NCBI RefSeq assembly: GCF_900115265.1
Contig: NZ_FOVU01000001.1
Span: 469,001 to 533,000, forward strand
Length of the DNA stretch: 64,000 bases
Source of the DNA: Bradyrhizobium sp. Ghvi
GTDB lineage: Bacteria; Pseudomonadota; Alphaproteobacteria; Rhizobiales; Xanthobacteraceae
Direction: 5' to 3'
Shown: positions 8,732 through 18,005 of the stretch, piece by piece
Layout of the letters: the number at the start of each line of letters is the position of its first letter
How positions within the stretch are numbered: position 1 is the first letter of the stretch
Notes under the pieces: model-generated
What the model saw: only the letters and a program-made list of their open reading frames with translations
What the model was told of the DNA's origin: nothing
Database searches by the model: none
Position numbers and translations under genes: made by a program

Positions 8732-9673
8732 ATGTGGCGCCAGTGGATTCCGCTGTGGCAACCCGGGCTCTCGCCGCACAGCGGCGATGTCGACCTGCTG
8801 TTCGCCGGTCTTTTGATTGCAAGCGCGCTGGTGCTCGGACTGCTGTTCTTCCTGCTCACGCTGTTTTGCGTGCGCTACCGCGCCGGCAACCAGACCAATC
8901 GCGATGACCACGTCGCCAAAGGCTGGCATTGGGAGGTCGGGTGGACCACCGCCTCGTTCGTCTGTTTTCTCGGGCTCTTCGTCTGGGGGGCCAGCGTGTA
9001 TTTCCAGATCTATCAGACAACGTCGGACGAGCATGATGTGTTCGTCGTCGCGAAGCAGTGGATGTGGAAGACCCAGCACCCCGGCGGTCAGTCGGAGATC
9101 AATGCCCTGCACATTCCGGTCAAACGTCCCGTCAGGCTCGTGATGGCGTCCCAGGACGTCATTCACAGCTTCTTCGTTCCCGCCCTTCGGCTCAAGCATG
9201 ACGTGGTTCCGGGCCGCTACCAGGACCTCGAGATCGAGGTGGACAAGCCGGGACACTATCACCTGTTCTGCGCGGAATATTGCGGCACGGACCACTCCGG
9301 CATGATCGGCGAGATCGTGGCAATGGAATCGGCCGATTTTTCCAAGTGGCTAACTCAGCAGGCCCCATCAAGTCCGCTTGCGGATGAAGGCGGTATGCTG
9401 TTTCGCGAGCTCGGGTGCAGCGGTTGCCACGGCAATGGCAGCAAGGTCCGTGCACCGCCGCTCGAAGGCGTATACGGCAAGCCGGTGCCGCTGTCCGACG
9501 GCACCAGCGTGATCGCGGACGACAAGTACATTCGGGATTCCATCCTGCTGCCGCGTAGCCAGATCGTCGCGAGCTACGAGCCGCTGATGCCCTCATTCGA
9601 GGGCAAGGTCAGCGAGGACCAGCTCTTGCGGCTCGTGATTTACATCAAATCGCTTGCAGGACATTCACCATGA
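8732..9673 (+). CDS. coxB: Cytochrome c oxidase subunit II with fused cytochrome c domain (caa3 type)
   Basis: 313 residues. Two transmembrane helices (about 20-45 and 70-93) are followed by the periplasmic cupredoxin domain with a complete CuA set: H145 (VIHSFFVP), C180, E182, C184, H188 and M191 ([12 protein letters not shown]). A C-terminal cytochrome c domain begins near residue 215, with heme motif CSGCH at 229-233. Fusion of a heme c domain to subunit II defines the caa3 oxidases, which take electrons directly from a partner complex. The stop overlaps the coxA start (ATGA). The neighbouring ACIII operon is the likely electron donor. Confidence 0.95.
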   Translation: MWRQWIPLWQPGLSPHSGDVDLLFAGLLIASALVLGLLFFLLTLFCVRYRAGNQTNRDDHVAKGWHWEVGWTTASFVCFLGLFVWGASVYFQIYQTTSDEHDVFVVAKQWMWKTQHPGGQSEINALHIPVKRPVRLVMASQDVIHSFFVPALRLKHDVVPGRYQDLEIEVDKPGHYHLFCAEYCGTDHSGMIGEIVAMESADFSKWLTQQAPSSPLADEGGMLFRELGCSGCHGNGSKVRAPPLEGVYGKPVPLSDGTSVIADDKYIRDSILLPRSQIVASYEPLMPSFEGKVSEDQLLRLVIYIKSLAGHSP

Positions 9674-11277
9674 GCGAGATGAACTATCTCACCGCCGACT
9701 ACACGCTGAAGTCATGGTTCCTGACGACAGACCATAAGCGGATCGCGATCCTGTATTTCGCAAGCCTGATCTTCTTTTTCTTCATCGGCGGCGCGGCCGC
9801 TACCGCGATCCGGATCGAGCTCGCCACGCCGCAGGCCGACCTGGTCAGCTCGGACATCTACAACCGCCTGTTCACCATGCACGGCATCATCATGGTGTGG
9901 TTCTTTTTGATCCCGTCCATTCCCAACACGCTCGGTAACTTCATCGTCCCGTTGATGATCGGTGCACGCGACCTCGCCTTTCCCCGGCTCAATCTGTTGA
10001 GCTGGTACATTTTCATGCTGGGTGGCTGCACCACGCTGTTTGCCATCTTTGCCGGCGGCATCGACACCGGCTGGACTTTCTACACTCCGTTCTCGACCCT
10101 CTACTCCAACAGCTATGTCATCGTCGCAGCCGCAGGTGTCTTCATTGCAGGCTTCTCGTCGATTCTGACCGGGCTCAACTTCATCGTCACCATCCACCGC
10201 CTACGCGCGCCCGGCTTGACCTGGTATCGCCTGCCGCTGTTTCTATGGTCCCTCTATGCGACGTCGGTCATTCTGGTGCTGGCGACACCGGTGCTCGCAA
10301 TCACGTTGCTCCTGATCGCAACGGAACGCTTCTTCGGCGTCGGCATTTTCGATCCCAGGATCGGCGGTGATCCGCTGCTGTTCCAGCACCTGTTCTGGTT
10401 CTACTCGCATCCTGCAGTGTACATCATGATCTTGCCGGGCATGGGCGTGGTCAACGAACTGATATCCTGCTACTCGCGAAAGCAGGTGTTCGGCTACAAG
10501 TTCGTCGCCTGGGCGAGCCTCGCCATCGCTGCGGTCGGCTTTCTGGTGTGGGGCCACCACATGTTCGTCAGCGGCCAATCGCTGGTCGCAAGCCTCGTCT
10601 TCTCCTTCATGAGTTTCATCGTTGCGGTGCCCTCCGCAATCAAGGTCTTCAATTGGACCGCGACCCTGCACAAGGGCTCGATCCATTTTGACGCTCCCAT
10701 GCTTTATGCGCTCGCATTTATCGGCCTGTTCACGATCGGCGGCCTGACGGGGCTCTTCCTCGCCTGCCTCGCCTTTGATGTGCACGCGACCGACACCTAT
10801 TTCGTCGTGGCGCACTTCCACTACATCATGGTCGGCGGCATGGTGACCGCCTATTTCGGTGGTCTGCACTATTGGTGGCCGAAGATCACCGGCCGGCTCT
10901 ATTCGGAATATTGGGCGCGTACGGCCGCGGTTCTGATCTTCTTCGGGTTCAATCTCACGTTCTTCCCGCAGTTCATTCTCGGCGCGGAAGGCATGCCGCG
11001 ACGCTATCACGTTTATCCACCGGAGTTTCAGCTCTGGAACGTGCTGTCTTCAGGTGGTGCAGTGATCCTCGCCGTCGCGTATCTGATGCCGTTATTCTAT
11101 CTCGGCTACTCCGCATTCTTCGGCCGTCGCGCGCCGGCGAACCCTTGGAACGCTCCCGGGCTCGAATGGCAGACGTCGTCGCCGCCCCCGGGTTTCAACT
11201 TCACGACACAACCCGTGGTGACGCGCGCCCCCTATCAGTACAACAGGGATTTTCAGGCGGAGCCGCAAAATGCCTGA
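9670..11277 (+). CDS. coxA: Cytochrome c oxidase subunit I, A2 type (YS motif)
   Basis: 535 residues, about 12 transmembrane helices. Heme a ligands are H71 (MHGIIMVWF) and H384; the heme a3 ligand is H382 (AHFHY). CuB ligands are H247, H296 and H297, with the cross-link tyrosine Y251. D101 of the D-channel (GARDLAFPR) and the K-channel lysine K325 (SAIKVF) are kept. The usual glutamate of GHPEVY is missing; the sequence reads FYSHPAVY, the Tyr-Ser signature of A2-type heme-copper oxidases. The enzyme reduces O2 to water and pumps protons. It overlaps subunit II by 4 bases and subunit III by 8. Confidence 0.96.
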   Translation: MSEMNYLTADYTLKSWFLTTDHKRIAILYFASLIFFFFIGGAAATAIRIELATPQADLVSSDIYNRLFTMHGIIMVWFFLIPSIPNTLGNFIVPLMIGARDLAFPRLNLLSWYIFMLGGCTTLFAIFAGGIDTGWTFYTPFSTLYSNSYVIVAAAGVFIAGFSSILTGLNFIVTIHRLRAPGLTWYRLPLFLWSLYATSVILVLATPVLAITLLLIATERFFGVGIFDPRIGGDPLLFQHLFWFYSHPAVYIMILPGMGVVNELISCYSRKQVFGYKFVAWASLAIAAVGFLVWGHHMFVSGQSLVASLVFSFMSFIVAVPSAIKVFNWTATLHKGSIHFDAPMLYALAFIGLFTIGGLTGLFLACLAFDVHATDTYFVVAHFHYIMVGGMVTAYFGGLHYWWPKITGRLYSEYWARTAAVLIFFGFNLTFFPQFILGAEGMPRRYHVYPPEFQLWNVLSSGGAVILAVAYLMPLFYLGYSAFFGRRAPANPWNAPGLEWQTSSPPPGFNFTTQPVVTRAPYQYNRDFQAEPQNA

Positions 11278-11914
11278 GAGCTCCGCTTTCGCCCCGCAAT
11301 ACGCTTCAATACCTCACCGCGACCACACCGCCGAACTCGGCATGTGGGTTTTCATCGCTACGGAAGTTCTCCTGTTTGGCGGCCTGATCCTGGCCTATCT
11401 CGTCTACCGGCACGCGTTCCCGCAGGGCTTTGCCGAAGCCAGCCGACACACCGAGATCGTGATCGGAACGGCCAACACGGCCGTGCTGCTGACATCCAGT
11501 TTCCTGGTCGCATGGGCGGTTGAGATCTTCTCGCCCGACACCGCCAGGATCACCACATGGCTGCTGATGGGGGCGGCCTGCCTTGGCCTGGCCTTCATCG
11601 CGCTCAAGGGGGTCGAGTACAGCAGGGAGTATGGCGAGCACCTCGTCCCGGGCATCGATTTCCAGTTCGCCGGACCGCGCGGCAATAGCATCCAGCTCTT
11701 CTTCATCTTCTACTTCGTTGCAACTGCGGTCCACGCCCTGCACATGCTAATCGGAATCGGCCTGTTGATCGCGCTTGCAATGATTTGCCGGAAGGCGCCG
11801 ACGACGCGGCATCATACGGCACTGCATAGCGCGGCGCTGTACTGGCACTTCGTTGACGTGGTCTGGATCTTCCTGTTCGCTCTGATCTACCTGCCCGGAC
11901 GGTCCTCATCATGA
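11270..11914 (+). CDS. coxC: Cytochrome c oxidase subunit III
   Basis: 214 residues, about five transmembrane helices. It has the typical opening [17 protein letters not shown], with the conserved helix III glutamate region ([13 protein letters not shown]) and the C-terminal [16 protein letters not shown] signature. Subunit III stabilises the catalytic core and proton uptake by subunit I. It begins 8 bases inside coxA and its stop overlaps the next start (ATGA), consistent with one transcript for the whole oxidase. Confidence 0.94.
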   Translation: MPESSAFAPQYASIPHRDHTAELGMWVFIATEVLLFGGLILAYLVYRHAFPQGFAEASRHTEIVIGTANTAVLLTSSFLVAWAVEIFSPDTARITTWLLMGAACLGLAFIALKGVEYSREYGEHLVPGIDFQFAGPRGNSIQLFFIFYFVATAVHALHMLIGIGLLIALAMICRKAPTTRHHTALHSAALYWHFVDVVWIFLFALIYLPGRSSS

Positions 11915-12186
11915 CGCAATGGCGACCACCCCTTTCCCTCATCGGCGCCTGGCTTGTCCTGCTGGCCTTGCTGGCATTGACCGTGACGCTCGCCTATGTG
12001 CCGCTCGGGGCCGGCAATGCTATCGTGGCCATGAGCATCGGCACCATCAAAGCAGGCATTGTCGCCGCCATCTTCATGGAGCTGCGCCATCGGAGCGGTC
12101 TCACGCTCGTCTTCGCCGGCGCCGGGCTGTTCTGGCTCGGGATCCTGCTTTGGCTTGGCTTGATGGATTTCCTGACCCGGACGTAG
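11911..12186 (+). CDS. Cytochrome c oxidase subunit IV (prokaryotic type)
   Basis: 91 residues with three hydrophobic helices. The pattern of a small protein with a central MSIGTIKAGIVAAIFMEL segment is the hallmark of prokaryotic COX4 proteins (CtaF/CyoD-like). It has no cofactors and probably helps assemble the CuB site or stabilise the complex. It is the last gene of the oxidase operon. No heme O/A synthase or CtaG is present nearby, so those must be supplied from elsewhere in the genome. Confidence 0.85.
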   Translation: MTQWRPPLSLIGAWLVLLALLALTVTLAYVPLGAGNAIVAMSIGTIKAGIVAAIFMELRHRSGLTLVFAGAGLFWLGILLWLGLMDFLTRT

Positions 12187-12318
12187 GGGTCAGCTAGTCC
12201 TGATATCAAGCTGCGCGTTCTTGCCCCAACGGCTGCGGACATAGTCGCGACGCTCTGTGCGCCCTGGTCCTTCTGGAATCTGCTTGACAGCCGACCTTGC
12301 GCGTTTGATCGCTCCCAC

Positions 12319-12540
12319 CTACTTCCCGCTTTCGGTGGCAGGTTTCTTGACGAGCTTGCCTTCGTGGACCTCATGAGCCGAGCCGCCTTCGACGCCTTCA
12401 GCGCGCCGTGAAGCCGACCCGTCGTCCATGTCTTCTTGGCCGCCCAAGACCTCGTGTTGTCGATGGCCTCGGCGCTGCTTGCGATCCTTGTCAGGCGATT
12501 TCGGTTGCACGTGTTCAACTCCCGATTCGCCGGGTAGCAT
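12319..12540 (-). CDS. Small hydrophilic protein coupled to the FAD/Fe-S dehydrogenase gene
   Basis: 73 residues, rich in Glu, Gly, Lys, His and Ser and without hydrophobic segments, so probably disordered. No family recognised. The best reason to believe in it is the junction: the stop of the upstream dehydrogenase and this ATG share one base (TGATG at 12542-12538), the classical arrangement for coupled translation. The longer frame starting at 12615 was rejected because it would lie inside the dehydrogenase. About 130 bp without a recognised feature separate it from the oxidase operon, which converges on it. Confidence 0.55.
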   Translation of the reverse strand: MLPGESGVEHVQPKSPDKDRKQRRGHRQHEVLGGQEDMDDGSASRRAEGVEGGSAHEVHEGKLVKKPATESGK

Positions 12541-15527
12541 CAGCGCATGGCGCCCCTGGTGCTGACCGCGTTTGCGAGCAACTCGGCGATATGCTTGGTG
12601 CTGCGGCCGGTGCACTGTTCAATCTGCTCGCGACAGCTGAACCCGTTTGCCAGGATGACCGTGTCGGAGGCCGCGCTTCTTATCATGGGCATCATGGCAC
12701 GTTCGGCCGCCGTGATAGAGACATCGTATTTGTCTCGCTCGAATCCGAATGCCCCGGCCATTCCGCAACAGCCAGACCTCATGATCTCGTAATCCAGCCC
12801 GAGCTGGTCGAGGACGTGTTGCTCGGCGTCCGGCTCGAGCACCGCATGATGATGGCAGTGAATCTGCACCAGCGCCGAGCCCGAAGCACGGCCGAGCTGC
12901 TCATGCGGAACGTGCCGATCGAGAAATTCGGTGAAGAACAGGGTCTGATGCGAGAGCCGTTCGGCGTGCTCGTGACCGGGAAAAAGGTTCGGCAACTCGT
13001 CGCGGAACGCGCTGACGCAAGCGGGCTCGAGGCCGACGATCGGCATCCCCTCCTTCATGGCCGGCGCGAGGGCGGTGAATGTGCGCTCCCACAGCTTCTT
13101 GGCGCGGTCAAGCATGCCCCAGTCATACAATGGGCGCCCGCAGCAGAGATCGCGGTCGGGGATGGTCACGCAGTAGCCCAGCGCCTCGAGAGCCTCGACG
13201 GCCGCGATGGCCGTCTGCGGCCTGAAGTAATTGTTGAAGGTGTCCGGCCACAACATCACCGTGTTGCGGCCCTTGCGCTCGCCCCTGGCTCGAAACCACT
13301 GCACGAAGGGCTGGTGCGCGTAAGCGGGGATCCTGCGCTGCGGCGCAATGCCGCCTGCCCATTTGGCTGCCGCGGCAAGGCCCGCCGACTGAAGGACGGC
13401 GTTGGCAAGCCAAGGGGCGGAACCAGCGAAGCGCGACCATCGATGGATCAATCCCATGGAATAGGCCGTGCGCGGGCGGAGGCGGCCCTTGTAGTGATGT
13501 GCGCGAAACTCCGCCTTGTAAGTTGCCATGTCGACTTGCACCGGGCAGTCGCTCTTGCAGCCCTTGCAGCCGAGGCAGAGATCGAGCGCCTCCTCCACCT
13601 CGGTGCTGCGCCAGAGATCGTCGATCGGCCCGCCGTGCAACATTTCGAACAGAAGACGCGCACGGCCCCGCGTCGAGTGCTTTTCCTCGTTGGTCGCCAT
13701 GTAGCTCGGGCACATGATACCCTTGTTGCTGTCGCGACGACGGCAGGCGCCGACGCCGACGCAGCGGCGCGTCGCCTTCGCAAAGCTGTTGGAGTCCTCC
13801 TTATAGGAAAAATAAGTCGGCAGATCGGGCGGCTGATAATCAGGGCCAATTCGCAAGTTCGATGATGGCGGGAACGGATCGATCACCTTGCCTGGATTCA
13901 TTTTGCCGGCAGGATCCCAGATTGCCTTGAATTCGCGGAAAGCCTGCATCAGTTCGGGGCCGTACATCCTCTCCAAGAGGCTCGCGCGCGCCTGACCGTC
14001 ACCATGCTCGCCGGAAAGCGTCCCTCCATAGCGCACCACGAGGTCGGCGGCCTCATCCAGGAAGCGCTGCCAATTGGCGAGGCCAGCTTCGGTGCGCAGA
14101 TCGAACGGGACACGGCAATGCACGAGCCCATCGCCGAAGTGGCCATAAACCGAGGCTTCGTAACCATGCTTGTGATAGAGTGTCTTGAGCTCGCGCAGGT
14201 AGCGGCCGAGGTCTTCCCGGCTGACCGCACTGTCCTCCCATCCCGGATGGGTTTCTGGAAAGTCCGGCACGTGGGCCGTCGCCGCCAAAGCCGCTTCGCG
14301 AACCTCCCAGATCTTGGCCTGCTGCTTGAGATCAGCGACCAGCTTTGCGTCGCGCCCGCGGCGCTTGAATTCCTCGGTCAGCGGATTGGCTTTTGCGATC
14401 GCGCTATCGCTGCTGTCGGCTCCGAATTCCGCGATCAGCCATCCGCCTCCGGCCGGCAACACCTTCACGTCCTCGGGGTGAAGATGCTTCCGCTTGACGA
14501 ATTCCACAAGCAGATCGTCGAAACCTTCGAGCCCGATTGGCCCATAGGCCAGCACGTCAGGAACCGCGTCGGCGGCACGATAGACGTCATCGAATCCGAT
14601 GATGACGAGCACACGGTGGTTTGGACTGGGAATCAGATTGAGCCTGGCGCGCAGAACGACCGCGCACGTTCCCTCGGTTCCGACAAGCGCGCGCGCAACG
14701 TTGAACCCGCGCTCCGGCATCAGCTCGTCAAGATTTTCATAGCCGGACACACGGCGCGGAATCTTTGGATATTTCGCCAGGATGAGATCGCGATATCGTC
14801 TGCGAAATTCGTCGAGCTGCTGGAAGATCTGCGCACGCCGTCCGCCGGCGGCGAGATGCTGCCGAAATTCATCCTCGCCCGTCCGGCCGACTTCGAAACG
14901 AAGGCCGTCATAGGTGAGGATATCCATCGACTCGACGTTGTCCGACGTACGGCCCGCCATCACGGAATGAACGCCGCAGGAATTGTTACCGATCATGCCA
15001 CCGAGCGTGTTGTGGTCATGTGTCGCGGGATCGGGCCCGAACGTAAGGTGATGGCGCTCAGCCGTCGAACGCAGGTTGTCAAGAATGCAACCGGGCTCCA
15101 CTTCCGCGATCTGCGACACGGGATCGATCGCGATCACGCGATTGAGATATTTCGAGCAATCGATCAATACGGCGAAGTTGCAGCCTTGCCCCGCAAGACT
15201 CGTCCCGCCACCACGCATGACGATGGGCGCATCGAACTTGCGACAGAGCTCGACAGTCCTGGCGATGGCAGCAGTCGAGCGCGGGATCACCACGCCGATC
15301 GGCACCTGTCGGTAGTTTGATGCATCCGTGGCATAAAGGGCCCGGTCGCCCGCCTCGAATCGCACCTCGCCATCCACAGCGCCGGCGAGCTCGCGACCAA
15401 GATCTTCATATTGTCCCGGAGAACGGGGCGACACCTCTTCGCTGATGATCCTGCCGTCCGGCGCCCGCTCGACGCGCCGCTGCGACGCGCGCGCCTTGCT
15501 ATGATCGACTTCCAGGATGCGGCTCAT
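12540..15527 (-). CDS. Fused FAD-linked 2-hydroxyacid dehydrogenase / Fe-S oxidoreductase (YdiJ/GlcD-GlcF type)
   Basis: 995 residues. The N-terminal half is a FAD-binding type 4 domain of the vanillyl-alcohol oxidase fold (IVMRGGGTSLAGQGC near 100; GMIGNNSCGVHSVMAG near 175; C-terminal GEHGDGQARASLLERMYG near 525). Residues from about 590 carry cysteine clusters for Fe-S centres (CVGVGACRRRD...CPSY, CLGCKGCKSDCPVQ) and then two CCG-type heterodisulfide-reductase motifs (DRDLCCGRPLYDWG, SGCCGMAGAFG). Such fusions oxidise D-lactate, glycolate or D-2-hydroxyglutarate and pass electrons to quinone. The exact substrate is not visible. It follows the pyruvate oxidase-like gene by 129 bp on the same strand and is probably cotranscribed with it. 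Confidence 0.88.
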   Translation of the reverse strand: MSRILEVDHSKARASQRRVERAPDGRIISEEVSPRSPGQYEDLGRELAGAVDGEVRFEAGDRALYATDASNYRQVPIGVVIPRSTAAIARTVELCRKFDAPIVMRGGGTSLAGQGCNFAVLIDCSKYLNRVIAIDPVSQIAEVEPGCILDNLRSTAERHHLTFGPDPATHDHNTLGGMIGNNSCGVHSVMAGRTSDNVESMDILTYDGLRFEVGRTGEDEFRQHLAAGGRRAQIFQQLDEFRRRYRDLILAKYPKIPRRVSGYENLDELMPERGFNVARALVGTEGTCAVVLRARLNLIPSPNHRVLVIIGFDDVYRAADAVPDVLAYGPIGLEGFDDLLVEFVKRKHLHPEDVKVLPAGGGWLIAEFGADSSDSAIAKANPLTEEFKRRGRDAKLVADLKQQAKIWEVREAALAATAHVPDFPETHPGWEDSAVSREDLGRYLRELKTLYHKHGYEASVYGHFGDGLVHCRVPFDLRTEAGLANWQRFLDEAADLVVRYGGTLSGEHGDGQARASLLERMYGPELMQAFREFKAIWDPAGKMNPGKVIDPFPPSSNLRIGPDYQPPDLPTYFSYKEDSNSFAKATRRCVGVGACRRRDSNKGIMCPSYMATNEEKHSTRGRARLLFEMLHGGPIDDLWRSTEVEEALDLCLGCKGCKSDCPVQVDMATYKAEFRAHHYKGRLRPRTAYSMGLIHRWSRFAGSAPWLANAVLQSAGLAAAAKWAGGIAPQRRIPAYAHQPFVQWFRARGERKGRNTVMLWPDTFNNYFRPQTAIAAVEALEALGYCVTIPDRDLCCGRPLYDWGMLDRAKKLWERTFTALAPAMKEGMPIVGLEPACVSAFRDELPNLFPGHEHAERLSHQTLFFTEFLDRHVPHEQLGRASGSALVQIHCHHHAVLEPDAEQHVLDQLGLDYEIMRSGCCGMAGAFGFERDKYDVSITAAERAMMPMIRSAASDTVILANGFSCREQIEQCTGRSTKHIAELLANAVSTRGAMR

Positions 15528-15656
15528 CAGCTTTCCTTTGCCGCGCGGCGTCCCTCGGCAGGCCTAGAGGCGAGCCGAGCACCTCGGATCGAGGCGTTTT
15601 TCGCCGTCGCTCGCGCCGATATCGCTTCACGCCGGCTCGCGAGACACCATGCGACT

Positions 15657-17414
15657 TCAGGTGATCTCGCGGACGACGTCCGAGGCTACAGTCCAGGCGA
15701 TTTTCCCGCCTGCCGGCGTGCCGCGAGCAAGCGATTCGGCGAAGTTCTTGACCTGCTTCATCGTCGCCTTCGGCGGCATTGGGGGCTCGTGCGGATCGAC
15801 GACCGCCTCGATCAGGACGGGACCGCGCGTGCTCAGCGCTTCGCGCAGCACCTCGCCGCACCGCGCGGGATCATCGACACTGAAAGCACCGACGCCGAAG
15901 CCGCGCGCCACAGTGGCAAAATCGATCGGCTGGAGATCACAGACATATTCCGGATTGCCGAGGAAGACCATCTGCTCCCATTTGATCTGGCCAAGTGCGT
16001 TGTTCTTGATCACCACGACCTTCACGTCGAGGTCATATTTGATGCAAGTCGCAAGCTCGCCCATCAACATGGTGAGGCCGCCATCACCGACAAAGGCCAC
16101 GACCTGCCTGCCCGGGTGGGCAACAGCAGCAGCGATTGCATAGGGCAAGCCGCAGGCCATGGTCGCCAGATTGCCCGAGCATGAGAACATCATGTTTCCG
16201 CGCATCACGAGGTGACGGGCGATCCAGGTGGTGATCGTCCCGGAATCCGTTGCAACGATCGCATCGTCGGACAGGAGCTTGTTCAGTTCGTAGGCGACGA
16301 CATCGGGCTTCATGGGCTTGTCGCTTCGCGTGCCCCGCTCGGTCATCAACTGGTTCCATTTCTTCATGCCGGATTGGGCGGTTTCAAGAAATGACCGGTC
16401 GTCCCGGTAATCCAATCTGGGCAGCAATGCCTGAAGCGCCTTGCCGGTATCGCCGACCAGACCGGCCGCAACGGGATATCGCAAACCCATCCGCATCGGA
16501 TCGAGCTCGATTTGCACCGCCTGCGCCTGGCCGGGCTTGGGGTAGAACTCGATATAGGGGAATGAGCTGCCGGCGATCAGCAACGTATCGCAACTCTCAA
16601 GAGCCTCTTGCGCCGGCTTGGTGCCGAGCAGACCGATGCCGCCTGCCGAGAACGGGCTATCGTCTGGAATGACGCCCTTGCCTAATAGCGGTTTGATCAC
16701 CGGCGCGGCGAGACGCTCCGCGACCGCCAGCACCTGATCGCGCGCTTCAAGTGCGCCGCGACCAGCGAGGATTGCGGTTTTCCGGCCGGCGTTGAGGATT
16801 TCGGCGGCTCGGTTGATCTGGTCGTCGCTCGGCGCTTGTGAGGAGCGAGCCATCAGATCGGACACATGATGAGGTATGTTGCGCTCCGATGGCTTGCCGG
16901 CGCTTACCGGTTGGGACTGCATATCGACGGGAACCGTGACATGCGCGACGCCGCGATAGGCGAGGGCGGTGCGGCAAGCCAGTTCCACCACGTTCTCGAC
17001 GTGCTGGGGTCCCATGATCCGGCTATTATAGACGCAGACGTCCATGTACAGCTTGTCGAGTTCCACATCCTGCTGGGTGAAGGTGTGAAGCAGGTCGTGG
17101 AATTGCAGCCCCGTGATGGCAAGGACCGGCTGTCCATCGAGCTTGGCGTCGTAAAGACCATTGAGCAGATGAATGCCGCCGGGGCCGGAGGTCGCGATAC
17201 ACACACCGAGGCGACCGGTCCACTTCGCGTAAGCGCAGGCGTTGAAGGCCGCAGCCTCTTCGTGACGCACCTGGATAAATTTGATGCGATCCTGATGCGT
17301 GCGCAGCGCTTCAATGATGCCGTTGATCCCGTCGCCGGGAAGCCCGAAGACAGTGTCCACGCCCCAGTCGAGCAGCGTCTCGACGAGGACGTCCGATGCA
17401 GTGGGAGACGCCAT
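15657..17414 (-). CDS. Thiamine-pyrophosphate enzyme, pyruvate oxidase/dehydrogenase (PoxB-like)
   Basis: 585 residues, three-domain TPP enzyme. Near residue 50 is RHEEAAAFNA with the catalytic glutamate; SGPGGIHLLNGLYDA follows. The central domain has the nucleotide-binding style of POX/AHAS enzymes, and the C-terminal TPP motif begins GDGGLTMLMGE and ends about 30 residues later with KNNALGQIKWEQ. The C-terminus lacks a clear amphipathic membrane helix, so quinone coupling is uncertain. The ATG at 17414 was chosen because the long upstream frame would run through the divergent promoters and the PPC gene. An EcfG-type promoter ends 41 bp upstream, pointing to general stress control. It could alternatively be an acetolactate synthase-like enzyme. 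Confidence 0.85.
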   Translation of the reverse strand: MASPTASDVLVETLLDWGVDTVFGLPGDGINGIIEALRTHQDRIKFIQVRHEEAAAFNACAYAKWTGRLGVCIATSGPGGIHLLNGLYDAKLDGQPVLAITGLQFHDLLHTFTQQDVELDKLYMDVCVYNSRIMGPQHVENVVELACRTALAYRGVAHVTVPVDMQSQPVSAGKPSERNIPHHVSDLMARSSQAPSDDQINRAAEILNAGRKTAILAGRGALEARDQVLAVAERLAAPVIKPLLGKGVIPDDSPFSAGGIGLLGTKPAQEALESCDTLLIAGSSFPYIEFYPKPGQAQAVQIELDPMRMGLRYPVAAGLVGDTGKALQALLPRLDYRDDRSFLETAQSGMKKWNQLMTERGTRSDKPMKPDVVAYELNKLLSDDAIVATDSGTITTWIARHLVMRGNMMFSCSGNLATMACGLPYAIAAAVAHPGRQVVAFVGDGGLTMLMGELATCIKYDLDVKVVVIKNNALGQIKWEQMVFLGNPEYVCDLQPIDFATVARGFGVGAFSVDDPARCGEVLREALSTRGPVLIEAVVDPHEPPMPPKATMKQVKNFAESLARGTPAGGKIAWTVASDVVREIT

Positions 17415-17454
17415 GTTTTTTCGTCCGCAATTCCGAGTCGCCCCTTGATCGCAG

Positions 17455-17479
17455 AACGGACTTGCATCCGGAGTGTTCC
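17455..17479 (-). promoter_or_regulatory. EcfG-type (general stress sigma) promoter for the PoxB-like gene
   Basis: Read on the minus strand the sequence is GGAAC, 16 bases, CGTT: a perfect match to the GGAAC-N16/17-CGTT consensus of EcfG promoters in Alphaproteobacteria. The -10 element ends 41 bp before the ATG at 17414, a normal leader length. The match is seen directly; its use by EcfG is inferred. Confidence 0.7.
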
Positions 17480-17512
17480 AACCAACCTTCGACCAACTCC
17501 TCTGAGCGTTCA

Positions 17513-17538
17513 GGAACTCTTGCAAGCTGTTCGCGGTT
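17513..17538 (+). promoter_or_regulatory. EcfG-type promoter (near-consensus) for the PPC/SDR operon
   Basis: GGAAC, 17 bases, GGTT on the plus strand, one mismatch from the GGAAC-N16/17-CGTT consensus at its least conserved base. It lies 24 bp before the ATG at 17562, leaving room for a short leader with the GGGAGGA ribosome binding site at 17549-17555. It sits back to back with the perfect site serving the divergent gene. Confidence 0.55.
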
Positions 17539-17561
17539 GGCTCTGCACGGGAGGACTTCAC

Positions 17562-18005
17562 ATGCGCCACAAGCTTCTGCATGAAACCAGCGGACTGAGG
17601 ACCTATGCAGTCGTTCTCGATACGGGCGAGGAGGCGATGGATTGCCTCGAACGCTTCGTAGCCGCGGAGAAAGTGCACGCTGCCCAACTCACAGCGATAG
17701 GCGCCTTCAGCGACGCCGTTCTGATGTATTTCGACTGGACCAAGAAGGAATATCAGCGGATCCCGGTCACGGAGCAGGTCGAGGTTGCCTCACTCATCGG
17801 TGACGTTGCCGACGGACCATCCGGCAAGGCCGCGCTGCACATTCACCTGGTGCTCGGTAAGCCGGACGGCACCGCCGTGGCCGGACATCTCGGCGAAGCG
17901 CATGTGCGGCCAACGCTCGAGGTCATCGTCACGGAAAGTCCCGCTCATCTTCGCAAGAAGAAGGATCCGGAGTCGGGTCTTGCGCTCATCCGGCTTGACG
18001 CGTGA
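17562..18005 (+). CDS. PPC/DUF296-domain protein
   Basis: 147 residues. The start has a strong ribosome binding site (GGGAGGA, 6-base spacing). The whole protein is one PPC domain (plant and prokaryote conserved, DUF296). Features are VVLDTGEEAMDCLERF near 20, then AQLTAIGAFSDAVLMYFDW, and the histidines of LHIHLVLG and GHLGEAHV that in crystallised relatives bind a metal in a trimer. Bacterial PPC proteins have no agreed function. The next gene, an SDR, starts on the last base of this stop codon, so the two are surely translated together. The operon shares its intergenic region with the PoxB-like gene and has an EcfG-like promoter. Confidence 0.85.
   Translation: MRHKLLHETSGLRTYAVVLDTGEEAMDCLERFVAAEKVHAAQLTAIGAFSDAVLMYFDWTKKEYQRIPVTEQVEVASLIGDVADGPSGKAALHIHLVLGKPDGTAVAGHLGEAHVRPTLEVIVTESPAHLRKKKDPESGLALIRLDA

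Noticed and set aside
12408..15320. Long plus-strand frames of 485 and 438 residues opposite the FAD/Fe-S dehydrogenase gene
   Set aside because: They are antisense shadows in a high-GC codon pattern, with Arg/His-rich translation and no motif; the minus-strand gene has complete domain signatures.
17415..17687. 91-residue N-terminal extension of the PoxB-like frame
   Set aside because: It would run through both EcfG-type promoters and into the divergent PPC gene, and has no similarity to TPP enzymes.
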